In this document: positions 35,608 through 44,300 of the stretch, in pieces | How the letters are laid out: each line of letters opens with the position of its first letter | Numbering within the stretch: position 1 is the stretch's first letter | Origin: Vagococcus martis | Lineage (GTDB): Bacteria; Bacillota; Bacilli; Lactobacillales; Vagococcaceae | DNA: 64,000 nt | Direction of reading: 5' to 3' | Assembly: GCF_002026305.1 (NCBI RefSeq) | Contig: NZ_MVAB01000001.1 | Coordinates: forward strand, 1,532,001 to 1,596,000 | Notes under the pieces: model-generated | Databases searched by the model: none | What the model saw: the letters and a program-made list of their open reading frames with translations, nothing else | Told to the model about the DNA's origin: nothing | Made by a program: the position numbers and the translations under genes

Positions 35608-36063
35608 ATGTCTAATGACGATAAAAGTTTAGCACACACAAGGTGGAATTGTAAGTATCATTTAGTATTTACCCCCAAATATAGAAGGAAAGTAATTTAT
35701 GGGGAGTTAAGGAAAGATATAGGAAAAATATTGAGAAAGTTATGCGAGATGAAAGATGTAGAAATAATAGAGGCACACGCAATGCCAGATCATATTCATA
35801 TGCTAGTAAAAATACCTCCAAAACAATCGGTGTCAGGTTTTATGGGATTTCTTAAAGGAAGAAGTGCTGTCTTAATTCATGAGCAACACGGAAATTTGAA
35901 ATATAAATATGGAAATAAAAGTTTTTGGTCTAAAGGATATTATGTGAGTACTGTGGGATTGAATCAGAAGACAATCCAAAAATATATTCGAGAACAAGAG
36001 TCTGATGATAGAGTAAGAGATAGTATAAGTAAACGTGAATACATGGATCCATTTAAAAAATAG
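35608..36063 (+). CDS. tnpA: IS200/IS605 family transposase TnpA
   Basis: About 151 residues. The HUH motif MPDHIHMLV lies near residue 69, and the nucleophile tyrosine is in LNQKTIQKYIREQE near 124. WNCKYHLVFTPKYRRKVIYG and FWSKGYYVSTVG are standard family segments. It is a Y1 transposase that moves single-stranded DNA using end hairpins. The frame is open upstream to 35566, but ATG 35608 with AAAGGAG eight bases upstream is the start. It is intact. Confidence 0.95.
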   Translation: MSNDDKSLAHTRWNCKYHLVFTPKYRRKVIYGELRKDIGKILRKLCEMKDVEIIEAHAMPDHIHMLVKIPPKQSVSGFMGFLKGRSAVLIHEQHGNLKYKYGNKSFWSKGYYVSTVGLNQKTIQKYIREQESDDRVRDSISKREYMDPFKK

Positions 36064-36258
36064 AAAGTTTCTCGAATTGCGGTTGGCGGTCTTTTAAAAG
36101 GCTCTCTTTAGAGAGTATGTAGGTAATGAGCCCTTCTAGGGCTATTAAAAAGCCACCCGTTTTCACGGGTGGATATTTACTTTAGGCATAGAAAAAGGGG
36201 CATTCTTATTGGTAAAATTAAGTCGACTATAACTAACATTACAAAGGAGAATACCCCT

Positions 36259-37535
36259 ATGGATAATAATACAAGAAAACTACTCAATTTAACAGATGAT
36301 TCTCTTATTTTTAATGATGATTGGTTGTCTCGCGAAGCGAGAAACAACCGCTCAGTTAACATGATTACAGGAAGATTAGTGAATAAAGATAAGCAATGCC
36401 AGAAATGTGGATGTTATCAATCCGTTAAAAATGGAACGTATCAAACCATTAGTCAATTGCCTGAAGTTGAACGTCGCCCAACTTATCTGAAACTTCACAG
36501 AGAGCGTTACCTTTGTAGAAACTGTGGATCAACTTTCAGTGCTTCTACTTCTCTAGTAGATGACTATTGTCAAATTTCTAAACAGCTTAAATACCAAATT
36601 GCTTTTGACTTAAAAGGTAATCGATCACGTAAAGAAATCGCAGAATGCCACAGTGTCTCTGAAAATACTGTTAAACGTGTGTTAGTATCATTTACCAATA
36701 ATCAGCAACCGAATTTTAACTTCTTGCCCACGGCTCTTTGTGTAGATGAGTTTAGCTCTACTTCTGATTGTCATGCTGGAATGAGCTTTATTTGTGCTGA
36801 TGCGACATCTAAAAAATAATCGATATCTTACCTGATAAAAGATTACATAAGTTGGTTTCTTACTTTATGAAGTATTTCAGAAAATCACGTTTAAAAGTAA
36901 GATTTTTGGTCATGGACATGAATGCAAGTTACGGTCAACTATTAAAAACAGTCTTTCCAAACGCCGAAATTGTCACAGATCGATTTCATATCATTCAACA
37001 TATTAACCGCTCTTTCAACACCTTAAGAATAAAAGAAATGAATCAATTAAAACGCCACAATCAAGAGGAAGGAAAGCAGTATCGAAGATTAAAGGGTTAT
37101 TGGAAACTCCTTTTAAAGGACAGTTCTGAATTAAACTATAAACACTTTTATTATCGTCCTTTATTCAAGAGAAATATGTCATCTACCGAATTGGTAGATG
37201 AGTGAGTTTCTTATAGTTCTCTATTAAACAAAGCGTATCATTTTATCCAAGAATTGAAGTATGCTTATAGAACCAATGATTATGTCTTATTTTTAGAGTT
37301 ATATTCAAAGATACCTGTTGAATTACCAAAGTATTTTAAAGATAAATTCAAGATATTTGGTAAGTTCTCCCAAGGAGTCATGAATGCCTTTAAATACTCC
37401 TATTCAAATGGTTTCTTAGAAGGCATTAACAATAAAATTAAAGTGATTAAACGTGTGGCCTATGGCTATCGAAACTTTCTACTATTCAAACGACGTATCT
37501 TTTTGATTCAAAATCAAGTTTTTCAGGTTAAATAA
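36259..37535 (+). pseudogene. ISL3 family transposase of element 1, frameshift plus nonsense codon
   Basis: From ATG 36259 (AAAGGAG upstream) the frame codes for the zinc-finger region (CQKCGCYQS and CRNCGSTFS), a helix-turn-helix and the first DDE aspartate segment VDEFSS, then stops at 36819. One more A in the A6 run near 36811 would continue through KIIDILPDKRLHKLVSYF to FLVMDMNASYG. A TGA at 37203-37205 interrupts VDE-VSYSS. The frame then runs on with SQGVMNAFKYSYSNGFLEGINNKIKVIKR, holding the catalytic Glu region, to 37535. Two separate lesions show the gene is dead. Confidence 0.9.
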
Positions 37536-37553
37536 AAAAGCGAGAGAAATTTC

Positions 37554-39079
37554 GGCTCTATAATTTAAAAGACTGATGAATCAAAATTCGATTCATCAGC
37601 CCTTTTTAGTTTATTTTATTTAAAAACATGTCGTCTATCTAGTAAAATTTAAGTACCAAACAAAAACATTAGGTAGAAAGGACGACATGTCATGAACAAT
37701 CATATCAAAAAAATGCTAAGAATAACAGATAATCATTTGAATTTAACTAGTACAGAAGAAGCTAACATTAATGGAAGAAACACTTTAATTATTAAAGGGA
37801 CTTATTCCCCTATACCTTCGGCTTGTAAAAATTGCCGCTCAGCCGTTGTTGATAGTGATGGAAAAACAAATGTTGTGAGAAATGGGAAAAAAGAAGTCAC
37901 TATTCGTCTATTACCTTATCAAAACCTACCTACCATTTTAAAGCTAAAGAAACAACGTTTCCATTGTAAAAATTGTAACCACAATTGGACTGCTGAATGC
38001 TCAATCGTTGAAAAAAATTGTCATATTAGTAAGTTTATTACTTTGCAAATCTTAGAACTTTTAACTGAAAAAATATCTATGACGTTAATCGCTAAATTAT
38101 GCTAAGTCTCCTTAACGACTGTTTTAAGGGTTCTTAAATCTGTTGAAACTCAATTCCCTCACCAACTTAAACTCCTGCAGGTTCCTGAAGTTTTAATGGT
38201 AGATGAATTTAGATTGCATGCTACTAGTGAAGATAAAATGAGCTTTATATATGCCGATGGAAAAACAGGAGAATTAGTAGATATACTACCTAGTCGGACA
38301 TTAAACAAACTCACTGTTTATTTTAATCGTACGCCCTTATAGGAACGACAGAAAGTAAAATTTCTAGTCACTGATATGAACGCTTCCTATTTTCAATTGA
38401 CTAAAAGAGTCTTTCCAACTGCTAATATCATCATCGATCGATTCCATGTTATAAAGCATTTAAATACTGCTTTTAATGAATTTAGGGCACGGGAAATGAA
38501 AGTATTGATTCGCCAAAAGAAAAAATCAGAGGCTAATAAACTGAAATCAAATTGGAAATTTCTTTTAAAAAATCAACTTAATATTTCTATTTCTGAATTC
38601 AAAACTTGGAGAAGTTTTTCTTCTCCTAAGTATCCTCTTTTAACGGAATCAATGATGATTGATTGGCTACTATCATGCTCTTCAAATCTAAAAGAGGCTT
38701 ATGATACTTTCCAACTACTAACGTATCATTTTAGGAATAAAGACGGTCAATCATTTTTTGACCTGTAAAAAAACTTACCTAATAACTTAGATAAGCTATT
38801 TAAAGACAAATTAGAGAACTTATTTGCCTATGAAACAGGTATTCGTAATGCCCTTCTTTATGATTTTTCCAATGAAAACATTGAAGCCAAGAATACTCCT
38901 ATAAAAACACTTAAAAAAGTGTCATACGGATTCAAAACATTTCACAATATGAGAATAAGAATTTTCTTGATAAACGGCCTTATAAAAATAAAATAACTAA
39001 AAAAGATGATAAATGTGAGATTACTCTCACAATCATCATCTTACAAATTTAACTCATCAGTCCAATTTGACAAAGAGCC
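37554..39079 (+). mobile_element. ISL3-type element 2 with 8-bp target duplication
   Basis: Left end GGCTCTATAATTTAAAAGACTGATGA and right end (minus strand GGCTCTTTGTCAAATTGGACTGATGA) are imperfect inverted repeats. The flanks GAAATTTC (37546-37553) and GGAATTTC (39080-39087) differ by one base, as expected of an aged 8-bp duplication. It lies inside the 3' part of element 1, just after its transposase gene. Hairpins lie next to both ends. Confidence 0.88.
37692..38995 (+). pseudogene. ISL3 family transposase of element 2, three in-frame stop codons
   Basis: A single frame from ATG 37692 codes for an ISL3 transposase: N-terminal zinc finger (CKNCRSAVV and CKNCNHNW), VMVDEFRLH, FLVTDMNASYFQL, IIDRFHVIKHLN, and a C-terminal segment (YDFSNENIEAKNTPIKTLKKVSYG) with the catalytic Glu. 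TAA after AKLC (38103-38105), TAG after RTPL (near 38340) and TAA after FFDL (38766-38768) interrupt it. No frame change is needed to join the pieces. Substitution decay, unlike the single-base breaks elsewhere in the window, shows it is an old copy. Confidence 0.9.
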
Positions 39080-39187
39080 GGAATTTCTTCCCTCACTCCA
39101 ATTAATTTTATTTCATTTTTGAGACTTTTTTATCAATATTATTGTCCATCAACACGATTTGACATAGAGCCAAAGTTTAATGTCATA

Positions 39188-39216
39188 TTATGAAAATGAC
39201 GTTTTAATTTTCATAA
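39188..39216. terminator. Hairpin downstream of guaA
   Basis: TTATGAAAAT and ATTTTCATAA form a perfect 10-bp stem about 55 bases past the guaA stop codon. The T run is poor, so termination is only possible. Confidence 0.4.
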
Positions 39217-39269
39217 ATATTGATATATAATCTATATTTTAATGCTTGTTAATATATAAAATAACAATT

Positions 39270-40823
39270 CTATTCCCACTCAACAGTTGCAGGTGGTTTA
39301 CTTGTAATATCATACACGATACGGTTAACGTGATCGACTTCATTTACGATACGAACTGAGATTTTTTGTAATAAGTCCCAATCAATACGAGCAAAGTCAG
39401 CAGTCATACCATCAATTGATGTAATGGCACGGATACCGATAGTGTAGTCATACGTACGACCGTCTCCCATAACCCCAACAGAACGGATGCCTGGTAAAAC
39501 AGTAAAGTATTGCCAAATGTCACGATCTAAACCAGCATTTGCGATTTCTTCGCGTAAGATAGCGTCACTTTCGCGCACGATTTCTAATTTTTCTTCAGTA
39601 ATTTCACCTAAAACGCGGATTCCTAATCCAGGACCTGGGAATGGTTGACGCCATACGATTGAGTCTGGCATGCCAAGTTCAGTCCCTAACGCACGAACTT
39701 CGTCTTTAAATAATGTGTTTAATGGTTCAATTAATTTGAACGCCATATCTTCAGGAAGTCCACCAACGTTATGATGTGATTTGATCACTTCAGCTGTATC
39801 AGTTCCACTTTCGATAACATCTGTATAAAGTGTTCCTTGAGCTAAGAATTCAATCCCATCAAGTTTTGCTGCTTCATCATCAAATAAGTAGATAAATTCA
39901 TTACCAATGATTTTACGTTTTTGTTCAGGATCAGAAACACCTTTTAATTTATCTAAGAAGCGATCTTTTGCATCCACTTTAATGATGTTTAAGCCGAATT
40001 TTCCACCTAAACTTTCCATTACTTGGTCTGCTTCACCTTTACGTAATAAACCATGGTCAACAAAGATACAAGTTAATTGATCCCCAATGGCGCGTTGTAA
40101 TAATACCCCAACAACACTTGAGTCAACCCCACCTGATAAAGCAAGTAAGACTTTTTTGTCTCCAACTTGTTCGCGGATTTTAGCGATTTCGATATCGATA
40201 AAGCTATCCATTGACCAATCACCTTTACATCCACAGATGTCAAAAGCAAACTGACGTAGCATATCATTACCATTGATTGAATGACGAACTTCTGGATGGA
40301 ATTGAACAGCATACATTTTTTTCGCATGATTTTCCATAGCAGAGATTGGACAGTTTTCACTTGTTGCTGTAACGGTGAATCCTTCCGGCACTTCAGTAAC
40401 TAAGTCACCATGGCTCATCCAAACTTGTTGTTCTTCCGGTAGAGAATCAAATAAAGTTGATTCGTTTGTTAGAGATAATACAGCTTTACCATATTCGCGG
40501 CTATCAGCTTCAGAAACAACGCCACCTAATTTGTGTGTCATTAGTTGCATACCGTAACAAATACCTAAAATAGGAATGCCTAATTCAAATATTTCTGGGT
40601 CAATATTAAAACTTCCATCATCATACACACTGTTTGGTCCACCAGAGAAAATAATTCCTTTAGGAGCAATTTCTTTGATTTCTTCAGCAGTAATTTTGTG
40701 GCTCAATAATTCTGAGAATACACCCAATTCACGAATACGTCGTGTGATTAACTGGTTGTACTGGCTACCAAAATCTAACACTATAATCTTTTCCATATCT
40801 TTAAGTTCAGATACTTTCGTCAC
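39270..40823 (-). CDS. guaA: GMP synthase (glutamine-hydrolysing)
   Basis: 517 residues. The N-terminal glutamine amidotransferase has [14 protein letters not shown], the oxyanion loop GGPNSVYD and the nucleophile GICYGMQL near residue 92. The HPE catalytic pair is near 175. The ATP-pyrophosphatase domain has the P-loop [13 protein letters not shown] near 227, and the C-terminal dimerisation domain ends [13 protein letters not shown]. It converts XMP to GMP. The start is GTG, with AAGGTGA six bases upstream; ATG at codon 10 is an alternative. It follows coaA closely on the same strand. Confidence 0.97.
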   Translation of the reverse strand: MTKVSELKDMEKIIVLDFGSQYNQLITRRIRELGVFSELLSHKITAEEIKEIAPKGIIFSGGPNSVYDDGSFNIDPEIFELGIPILGICYGMQLMTHKLGGVVSEADSREYGKAVLSLTNESTLFDSLPEEQQVWMSHGDLVTEVPEGFTVTATSENCPISAMENHAKKMYAVQFHPEVRHSINGNDMLRQFAFDICGCKGDWSMDSFIDIEIAKIREQVGDKKVLLALSGGVDSSVVGVLLQRAIGDQLTCIFVDHGLLRKGEADQVMESLGGKFGLNIIKVDAKDRFLDKLKGVSDPEQKRKIIGNEFIYLFDDEAAKLDGIEFLAQGTLYTDVIESGTDTAEVIKSHHNVGGLPEDMAFKLIEPLNTLFKDEVRALGTELGMPDSIVWRQPFPGPGLGIRVLGEITEEKLEIVRESDAILREEIANAGLDRDIWQYFTVLPGIRSVGVMGDGRTYDYTIGIRAITSIDGMTADFARIDWDLLQKISVRIVNEVDHVNRIVYDITSKPPATVEWE

Positions 40824-40857
40824 TTACTTCACCTTTTCTTTCTATATATTAATATTA

Positions 40858-41781
40858 TTAAAACTTACGTAAATAAATTTCATCAATCTCGTGATTTTGT
40901 GCTTTGTGCAAGATAACATCTGCACGGCTACGAGTTGGCAAAATGAACTCATTGAGGTTTTTTAGATTGACATCTTTCCACACACGACGAGCCATCGCTA
41001 ATGCTTCTTCACGCGGACCATTAGCATATTCATAATAATAATTAGTTTTATCATTTTTTGCAAGAACCAATAAATCTTCGAAGCGTTTTAAATACCAACT
41101 TTCAATCAGTTGTGGATCAGCATCGACATAGACTGAAAAGTCGAAGAAATCACTGATATAAATGTGTTGGTTAGCTGGAAGTTGTAGGACGTTAATCCCT
41201 TCAACTATCAAGATATCAGGTTGCGAAATTGTTTCAAATTCCCCGGGAATAATGTCATAAACTTCATGAGAATAGGTAGGGATTTTTAAATTATCTCCAC
41301 CGTTTTTAACAGCATTTAAAAAAGATAATAATTTTTCCATATCATAACTTTCAGGGAATCCTTTTTTATTTAAAATACCTCGTTTGGTTAATTCATCAGT
41401 AGAATATAAAAAACCATCCGTTGTGATGAGTTGGACATGACGTCGTTTAAAAATACGAGAGAGCATCATTTGTAGTAAACGAGCTGTCGTGCTTTTTCCA
41501 ACGGCCACACTACCAGCAACCCCAATGATAAATGGAGAAGGAGGTAAAAACTTCTGCATGAATAACCCCTTACTTAGGTGTAGTGATTCATATTCCTTCA
41601 TATATATATTGATTAAATGAGTCAGTGGAATATAAATGTCCTGTACGTCTTGTAAGGAAATAGTATCGTTGTAACTTTTAATTTGTTGCAGTTCTTCATC
41701 CGTTAATGGTGCAGTACCATTACGATAAAAACCTTGCCACTCATCACGAGTTAAATGATAGAAATTTGTTTTTTCATCCAT
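40858..41781 (-). CDS. coaA: Pantothenate kinase, type I
   Basis: A 307-residue P-loop kinase for the first step of coenzyme A synthesis. FIIGVAGSVAVGKSTTARLLQ near residue 90 is the Walker A region. LITTDGFLYSTDEL carries the catalytic aspartate, and DILIVEGINVLQ and the C-terminal LPTRSRADVILHK are family signatures. Length and motifs match bacterial CoaA rather than the staphylococcal type II enzyme. Confidence 0.96.
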   Translation of the reverse strand: MDEKTNFYHLTRDEWQGFYRNGTAPLTDEELQQIKSYNDTISLQDVQDIYIPLTHLINIYMKEYESLHLSKGLFMQKFLPPSPFIIGVAGSVAVGKSTTARLLQMMLSRIFKRRHVQLITTDGFLYSTDELTKRGILNKKGFPESYDMEKLLSFLNAVKNGGDNLKIPTYSHEVYDIIPGEFETISQPDILIVEGINVLQLPANQHIYISDFFDFSVYVDADPQLIESWYLKRFEDLLVLAKNDKTNYYYEYANGPREEALAMARRVWKDVNLKNLNEFILPTRSRADVILHKAQNHEIDEIYLRKF

Positions 41782-41793
41782 GAGTCGATTCCT

Positions 41794-42336
41794 CTACTTA
41801 TCATCTTCAATCAGATTAGGTAATTGTTGAGAGATATATTGACCTAATTCTTTATTAAATGATAGTTCTCTTAGTCTATTTTCTCGTCGCTTATTGTATC
41901 CTTTATGAATCATTTTTTCTTCAATAGATTCAGGTATAATCGCAGGAACGCTTGTAAATGTCTCATCCACTTTTACAACAACAAATGTCATAAAACAGGT
42001 TGCAGCTAAATAATGTTGTCCTGTGTTTAAGTCTTCACCAGTTACTTTGACAAAAACTTCCATTGATTTTTTACCAGTACCTGAAACATATGCTTCAACC
42101 GTTACAGCATCATTTTCATAGATAGGATGTAAAAAATCTAAACTATCAGTTGATGCTGTCATTGTTGGAATACGGCAGTGGCGAGAAACAGCAATAGAAG
42201 CTGTGTCATCAATTAAAGACATTAGTTTTCCTCCAAATAAGGCACCGAATGAGTTAAGATCATTAGGAAATACGCGATGAGTTTGAATAGCGTAAGATTC
42301 CTTGCATTTTTTTTCATTTGGTAGTGATACAAACAC
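41794..42336 (-). CDS. Acyl-CoA thioesterase, hot-dog fold
   Basis: 180 residues. The hot-dog helix contains LNSFGALFGGKLMSLIDDTASIAVSRHC, with the aspartate that acts in YkhA/BACH-type thioesterases, followed by DSLDFLHPIYENDAVTVEAYV and CFMTFVVV strands. The start is GTG with AAGGAG well placed upstream. Substrate chain length cannot be told from sequence. It lies 12 bases upstream of coaA, a CoA-related neighbour. Confidence 0.85.
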   Translation of the reverse strand: MFVSLPNEKKCKESYAIQTHRVFPNDLNSFGALFGGKLMSLIDDTASIAVSRHCRIPTMTASTDSLDFLHPIYENDAVTVEAYVSGTGKKSMEVFVKVTGEDLNTGQHYLAATCFMTFVVVKVDETFTSVPAIIPESIEEKMIHKGYNKRRENRLRELSFNKELGQYISQQLPNLIEDDK

Positions 42337-42428
42337 GTTAAAAACTCCTTTTTTCGTGGTATGATATTATAAAGTCTAACTGATTATATCATAGATAAAC
42401 GCTGAGATAATGAAATGAGGTTTGAAAG

Positions 42429-42992
42429 ATGAAAAAAATAATATTATTTGGTGATAGTATTACTGCAGGTTATAAAAATGGTGAAATTGACATTATTTTA
42501 AATACAAAAATCGAACAGTTGTTAAATAAAAAAGTTACGATTATAAATGCGGGAATCCCTGGTGATACCTCTAAGGGTGCGATTAGTCGTTATCAAGATC
42601 ATGTCGTGTCTTATGAGCCAGATATTGTGACGATTTTCTTTGGGGCAAATGATGCTGAAAAACTTTCAGGTATTTCATTATTACAATATGAAGAGAATTT
42701 AACTTACTTAGTGGAACAGATTGGGGCAAAAAAGGTCGTGCTGATTGGCCCACCTTATGCTCATCAAATGATGTATCGCAATGAACGCCCACTAGTTGAT
42801 TTGATGCAATACAATAATGCGGCCCAACGAGTTGCTAAATTATTTAACATAAGCTACATTGATTTATTGGGAGAAATGATTGCCTCTGAAGCCCCAACAC
42901 GTTATTTACAATCTGATGGTCTACATTTTTCAGAAGATGGGTATAATTTATTAGCAAAATTAATAGTAGATACAATTAAAGAAAGAGTGTGA
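42429..42992 (+). CDS. SGNH/GDSL hydrolase
   Basis: 187 residues. Block I is IILFGDSITAGY with the nucleophile serine near residue 9, the oxyanion glycine is in NAGIPGDTS, block III is FFGANDAEKL with the asparagine, and block V is SDGLHFSEDG with Asp and His. It is a cytoplasmic esterase or lipase of the arylesterase/lysophospholipase-like group, with no signal peptide. A GAGGTTTGAAAG leader precedes the ATG. Substrate unknown. The methyltransferase gene follows after three bases. Confidence 0.88.
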   Translation: MKKIILFGDSITAGYKNGEIDIILNTKIEQLLNKKVTIINAGIPGDTSKGAISRYQDHVVSYEPDIVTIFFGANDAEKLSGISLLQYEENLTYLVEQIGAKKVVLIGPPYAHQMMYRNERPLVDLMQYNNAAQRVAKLFNISYIDLLGEMIASEAPTRYLQSDGLHFSEDGYNLLAKLIVDTIKERV

Positions 42993-42995
42993 AAA

Positions 42996-43598
42996 ATGAC
43001 AGCACATTATTATACAAACAAACCTGAAACAGCTCATGACAGAAAAACATGGACGTATCCATTATTAGGAAAAACATATCAGTTTATTACCGATAGTAAT
43101 GTTTTCTCAAGAGATACAGTTGATTTTGGGTCACGCGTTTTAATAGAAGCTTTTTCAGAAGATGATTTGCCAGAGGGAGACATATTAGATGTTGGATGTG
43201 GTTATGGTCCTATTGGTTTATCTTTAGCCGATTCAACTAAACGTCATGTCCATATGGTTGATGTAAACGAGCGTGCGATGGAATTAGCAAGAGAAAACGC
43301 TGGATTAAATGGTATAAGAAATATTGAAGTGTATGAATCAAGTGTTTATGATTCAGTGACAAAAAAAGATTTTGCAGCTGTTGTAAGTAATCCACCAATA
43401 CGTGCAGGAAAAAAAATTGTGCATGGAATCATAGAAGGCGCGAAAGAACATTTACAATCAAATGGGACGTTAACGATTGTTATTCAAAAAAAACAAGGGG
43501 CACCGAGCGCGAAGAAAAAAATGGAAGAAGTCTTTGGACAAGTTGAGGTGGTAACAAGTTCAAAAGGATACTCCATTTTTAAAAGTTATAAAATATAA
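42996..43598 (+). CDS. Class I SAM-dependent methyltransferase, RsmC-like
   Basis: 200 residues. The SAM site is ILDVGCGYGPIGLSLA near residue 65, VDVNERAMELA follows, and the catalytic VVSNPPIRAGK near 130 is the N-P-P-[FYI] motif of nucleic-acid N-methyltransferases. It matches the single-domain Gram-positive relatives of 16S rRNA G1207 methyltransferase RsmC. The N-terminal HYYTNKPET is typical too. It is probably cotranscribed with the SGNH hydrolase gene. Confidence 0.9.
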   Translation: MTAHYYTNKPETAHDRKTWTYPLLGKTYQFITDSNVFSRDTVDFGSRVLIEAFSEDDLPEGDILDVGCGYGPIGLSLADSTKRHVHMVDVNERAMELARENAGLNGIRNIEVYESSVYDSVTKKDFAAVVSNPPIRAGKKIVHGIIEGAKEHLQSNGTLTIVIQKKQGAPSAKKKMEEVFGQVEVVTSSKGYSIFKSYKI

Positions 43599-44011
43599 CG
43601 TTAAATCCGAACGATTTGATATATGAACAGCTATTCAAAAAAGATTTAACGAACATATTGCGTATAGATAGGAAAAAAGTGGGATAAAAAGATCAGTAAA
43701 AATCATTATAATGAAATAGCGGTTCCGTTTAGAGATGGTTTATTATGAGACTTATATTATGATTATGTATATAAGTCAGAACACGTGTTTAACACACTGT
43801 TTTAGTATGAGTAAGGGCATATGAACAACAGGTTCCAATATAATGAAAACAAAATAACATTTAGTTGTTTATCTAATGACTTATCTAGGGGAATAAGATT
43901 AGATAAACAGGGAACGCCAGTCCTGATTAATTAACTCATGTGAGTATTTTTTGTAGGGGAAAAATACTTTGCGGGTTAGTTTGTTATGATGGATTGTTTT
44001 ATGGGGGAGAG
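43599..44011 (+). ncRNA. Candidate structured RNA or long 3' leader region before rpoB
   Basis: About 410 bases without an ORF contain several nested stems. GTTCC (43832) pairs with GGAAC (43911) around a perfect 11-bp stem, GTTTATCTAAT/ATTAGATAAAC (43867-43908). TTAACTC/GGGTTAG (about 43930 and 43974) enclose the 9-bp stem AGTATTTTT/AAAAATACT (43943-43968). A strong terminator follows at 44012. A TATAAT lies at 43709-43714, but its -35 box is poor. It could be a small RNA, the 3' UTR of the methyltransferase transcript, or the Lacto-rpoB motif. The 5' end is unknown. Confidence 0.5.
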
Positions 44012-44037
44012 GCTAGAAGAAATTCTAGCTTTTTTTT
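44012..44037 (+). terminator. Intrinsic terminator upstream of the rpoB promoter
   Basis: GCTAGAA and TTCTAGC form a 7-bp stem with a four-base loop, followed by eight T residues. It ends any transcript crossing 43599-44011, just before the rpoB promoter. Confidence 0.9.
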
Positions 44038-44048
44038 ATTGAAAAATA

Positions 44049-44077
44049 TTGACAAATAAGTTTTTTTACGCTAAAAT
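44049..44077 (+). promoter_or_regulatory. Promoter of rpoBC
   Basis: TTGACA (44049-44054) and TAAAAT (44072-44077) are spaced by 17 bases. Transcription would start near 44084, giving a leader of over 200 bases before rpoB. Confidence 0.85.
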
Positions 44078-44155
44078 GATTAGTTGCAGAAACCTTTATG
44101 TTTTGAATGTTGAAGGCGATGAAATATTGTCCATATGCCTTTCTTTATAGGAAAC

Positions 44156-44212
44156 AAAAATAGAACGACCATATCAAGATATGTTCAACGTCTATTTTTG
44201 GTTTTTTTTTAC
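44156..44212 (+). promoter_or_regulatory. Terminator-like hairpin in the rpoB leader
   Basis: AAAAATAGAACG (44156-44167) pairs with CGTCTATTTTT (44189-44199) around an inner CATATC/GATATG stem, followed by GG and a run of nine T residues. Between the rpoB promoter and start codon, it looks like an attenuator. Confidence 0.7.
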
Positions 44213-44300
44213 TTTAAAACAGATAAGTAACGAAAATGTTATATGTTTTTAACATTTGTAACATAAGGTATTTTTGAAAAAACTCAGAGGGGTGACTAAT

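Larger units (their letters stand above)
35460..36180 (+). mobile_element. IS200/IS605-family element (IS200 type, tnpA only)
   Basis: One tnpA gene lies between end hairpins: CCACGCG/CGCGTGG at about 35502-35520 on the left and CCACCCG/CGGGTGG at about 36152-36170 on the right. There are no terminal inverted repeats and no tnpB. Boundaries are approximate; the ISL3 sequence resumes shortly after TATTTAC near 36179. It resembles the ISEfa4 group of enterococci. Confidence 0.85.
35401..39171 (+). mobile_element. ISL3-family element 1, interrupted by an IS200-type element and ISL3 element 2
   Basis: The left end GGCTGTACACTAAATCGTGTTGAT (35401) and the right end (minus strand GGCTCTATGTCAAATCGTGTTGATGG from 39171) are imperfect inverted repeats of ISL3 type. 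Between them are the IS200-type insertion (about 35460-36180), a broken ISL3 transposase (36259-37535) and the complete second ISL3-type element (37554-39079) with near-identical 8-base flanks. Removing both insertions leaves a standard-length ISL3 element. No matching 8-base target repeat is seen outside its own ends. Confidence 0.82.

Noticed and set aside
35441-35632. Small ORF upstream of the IS200 tnpA
   Set aside because: It crosses the left-end and ribosome-binding-site hairpins of the IS200 element and resembles no protein.
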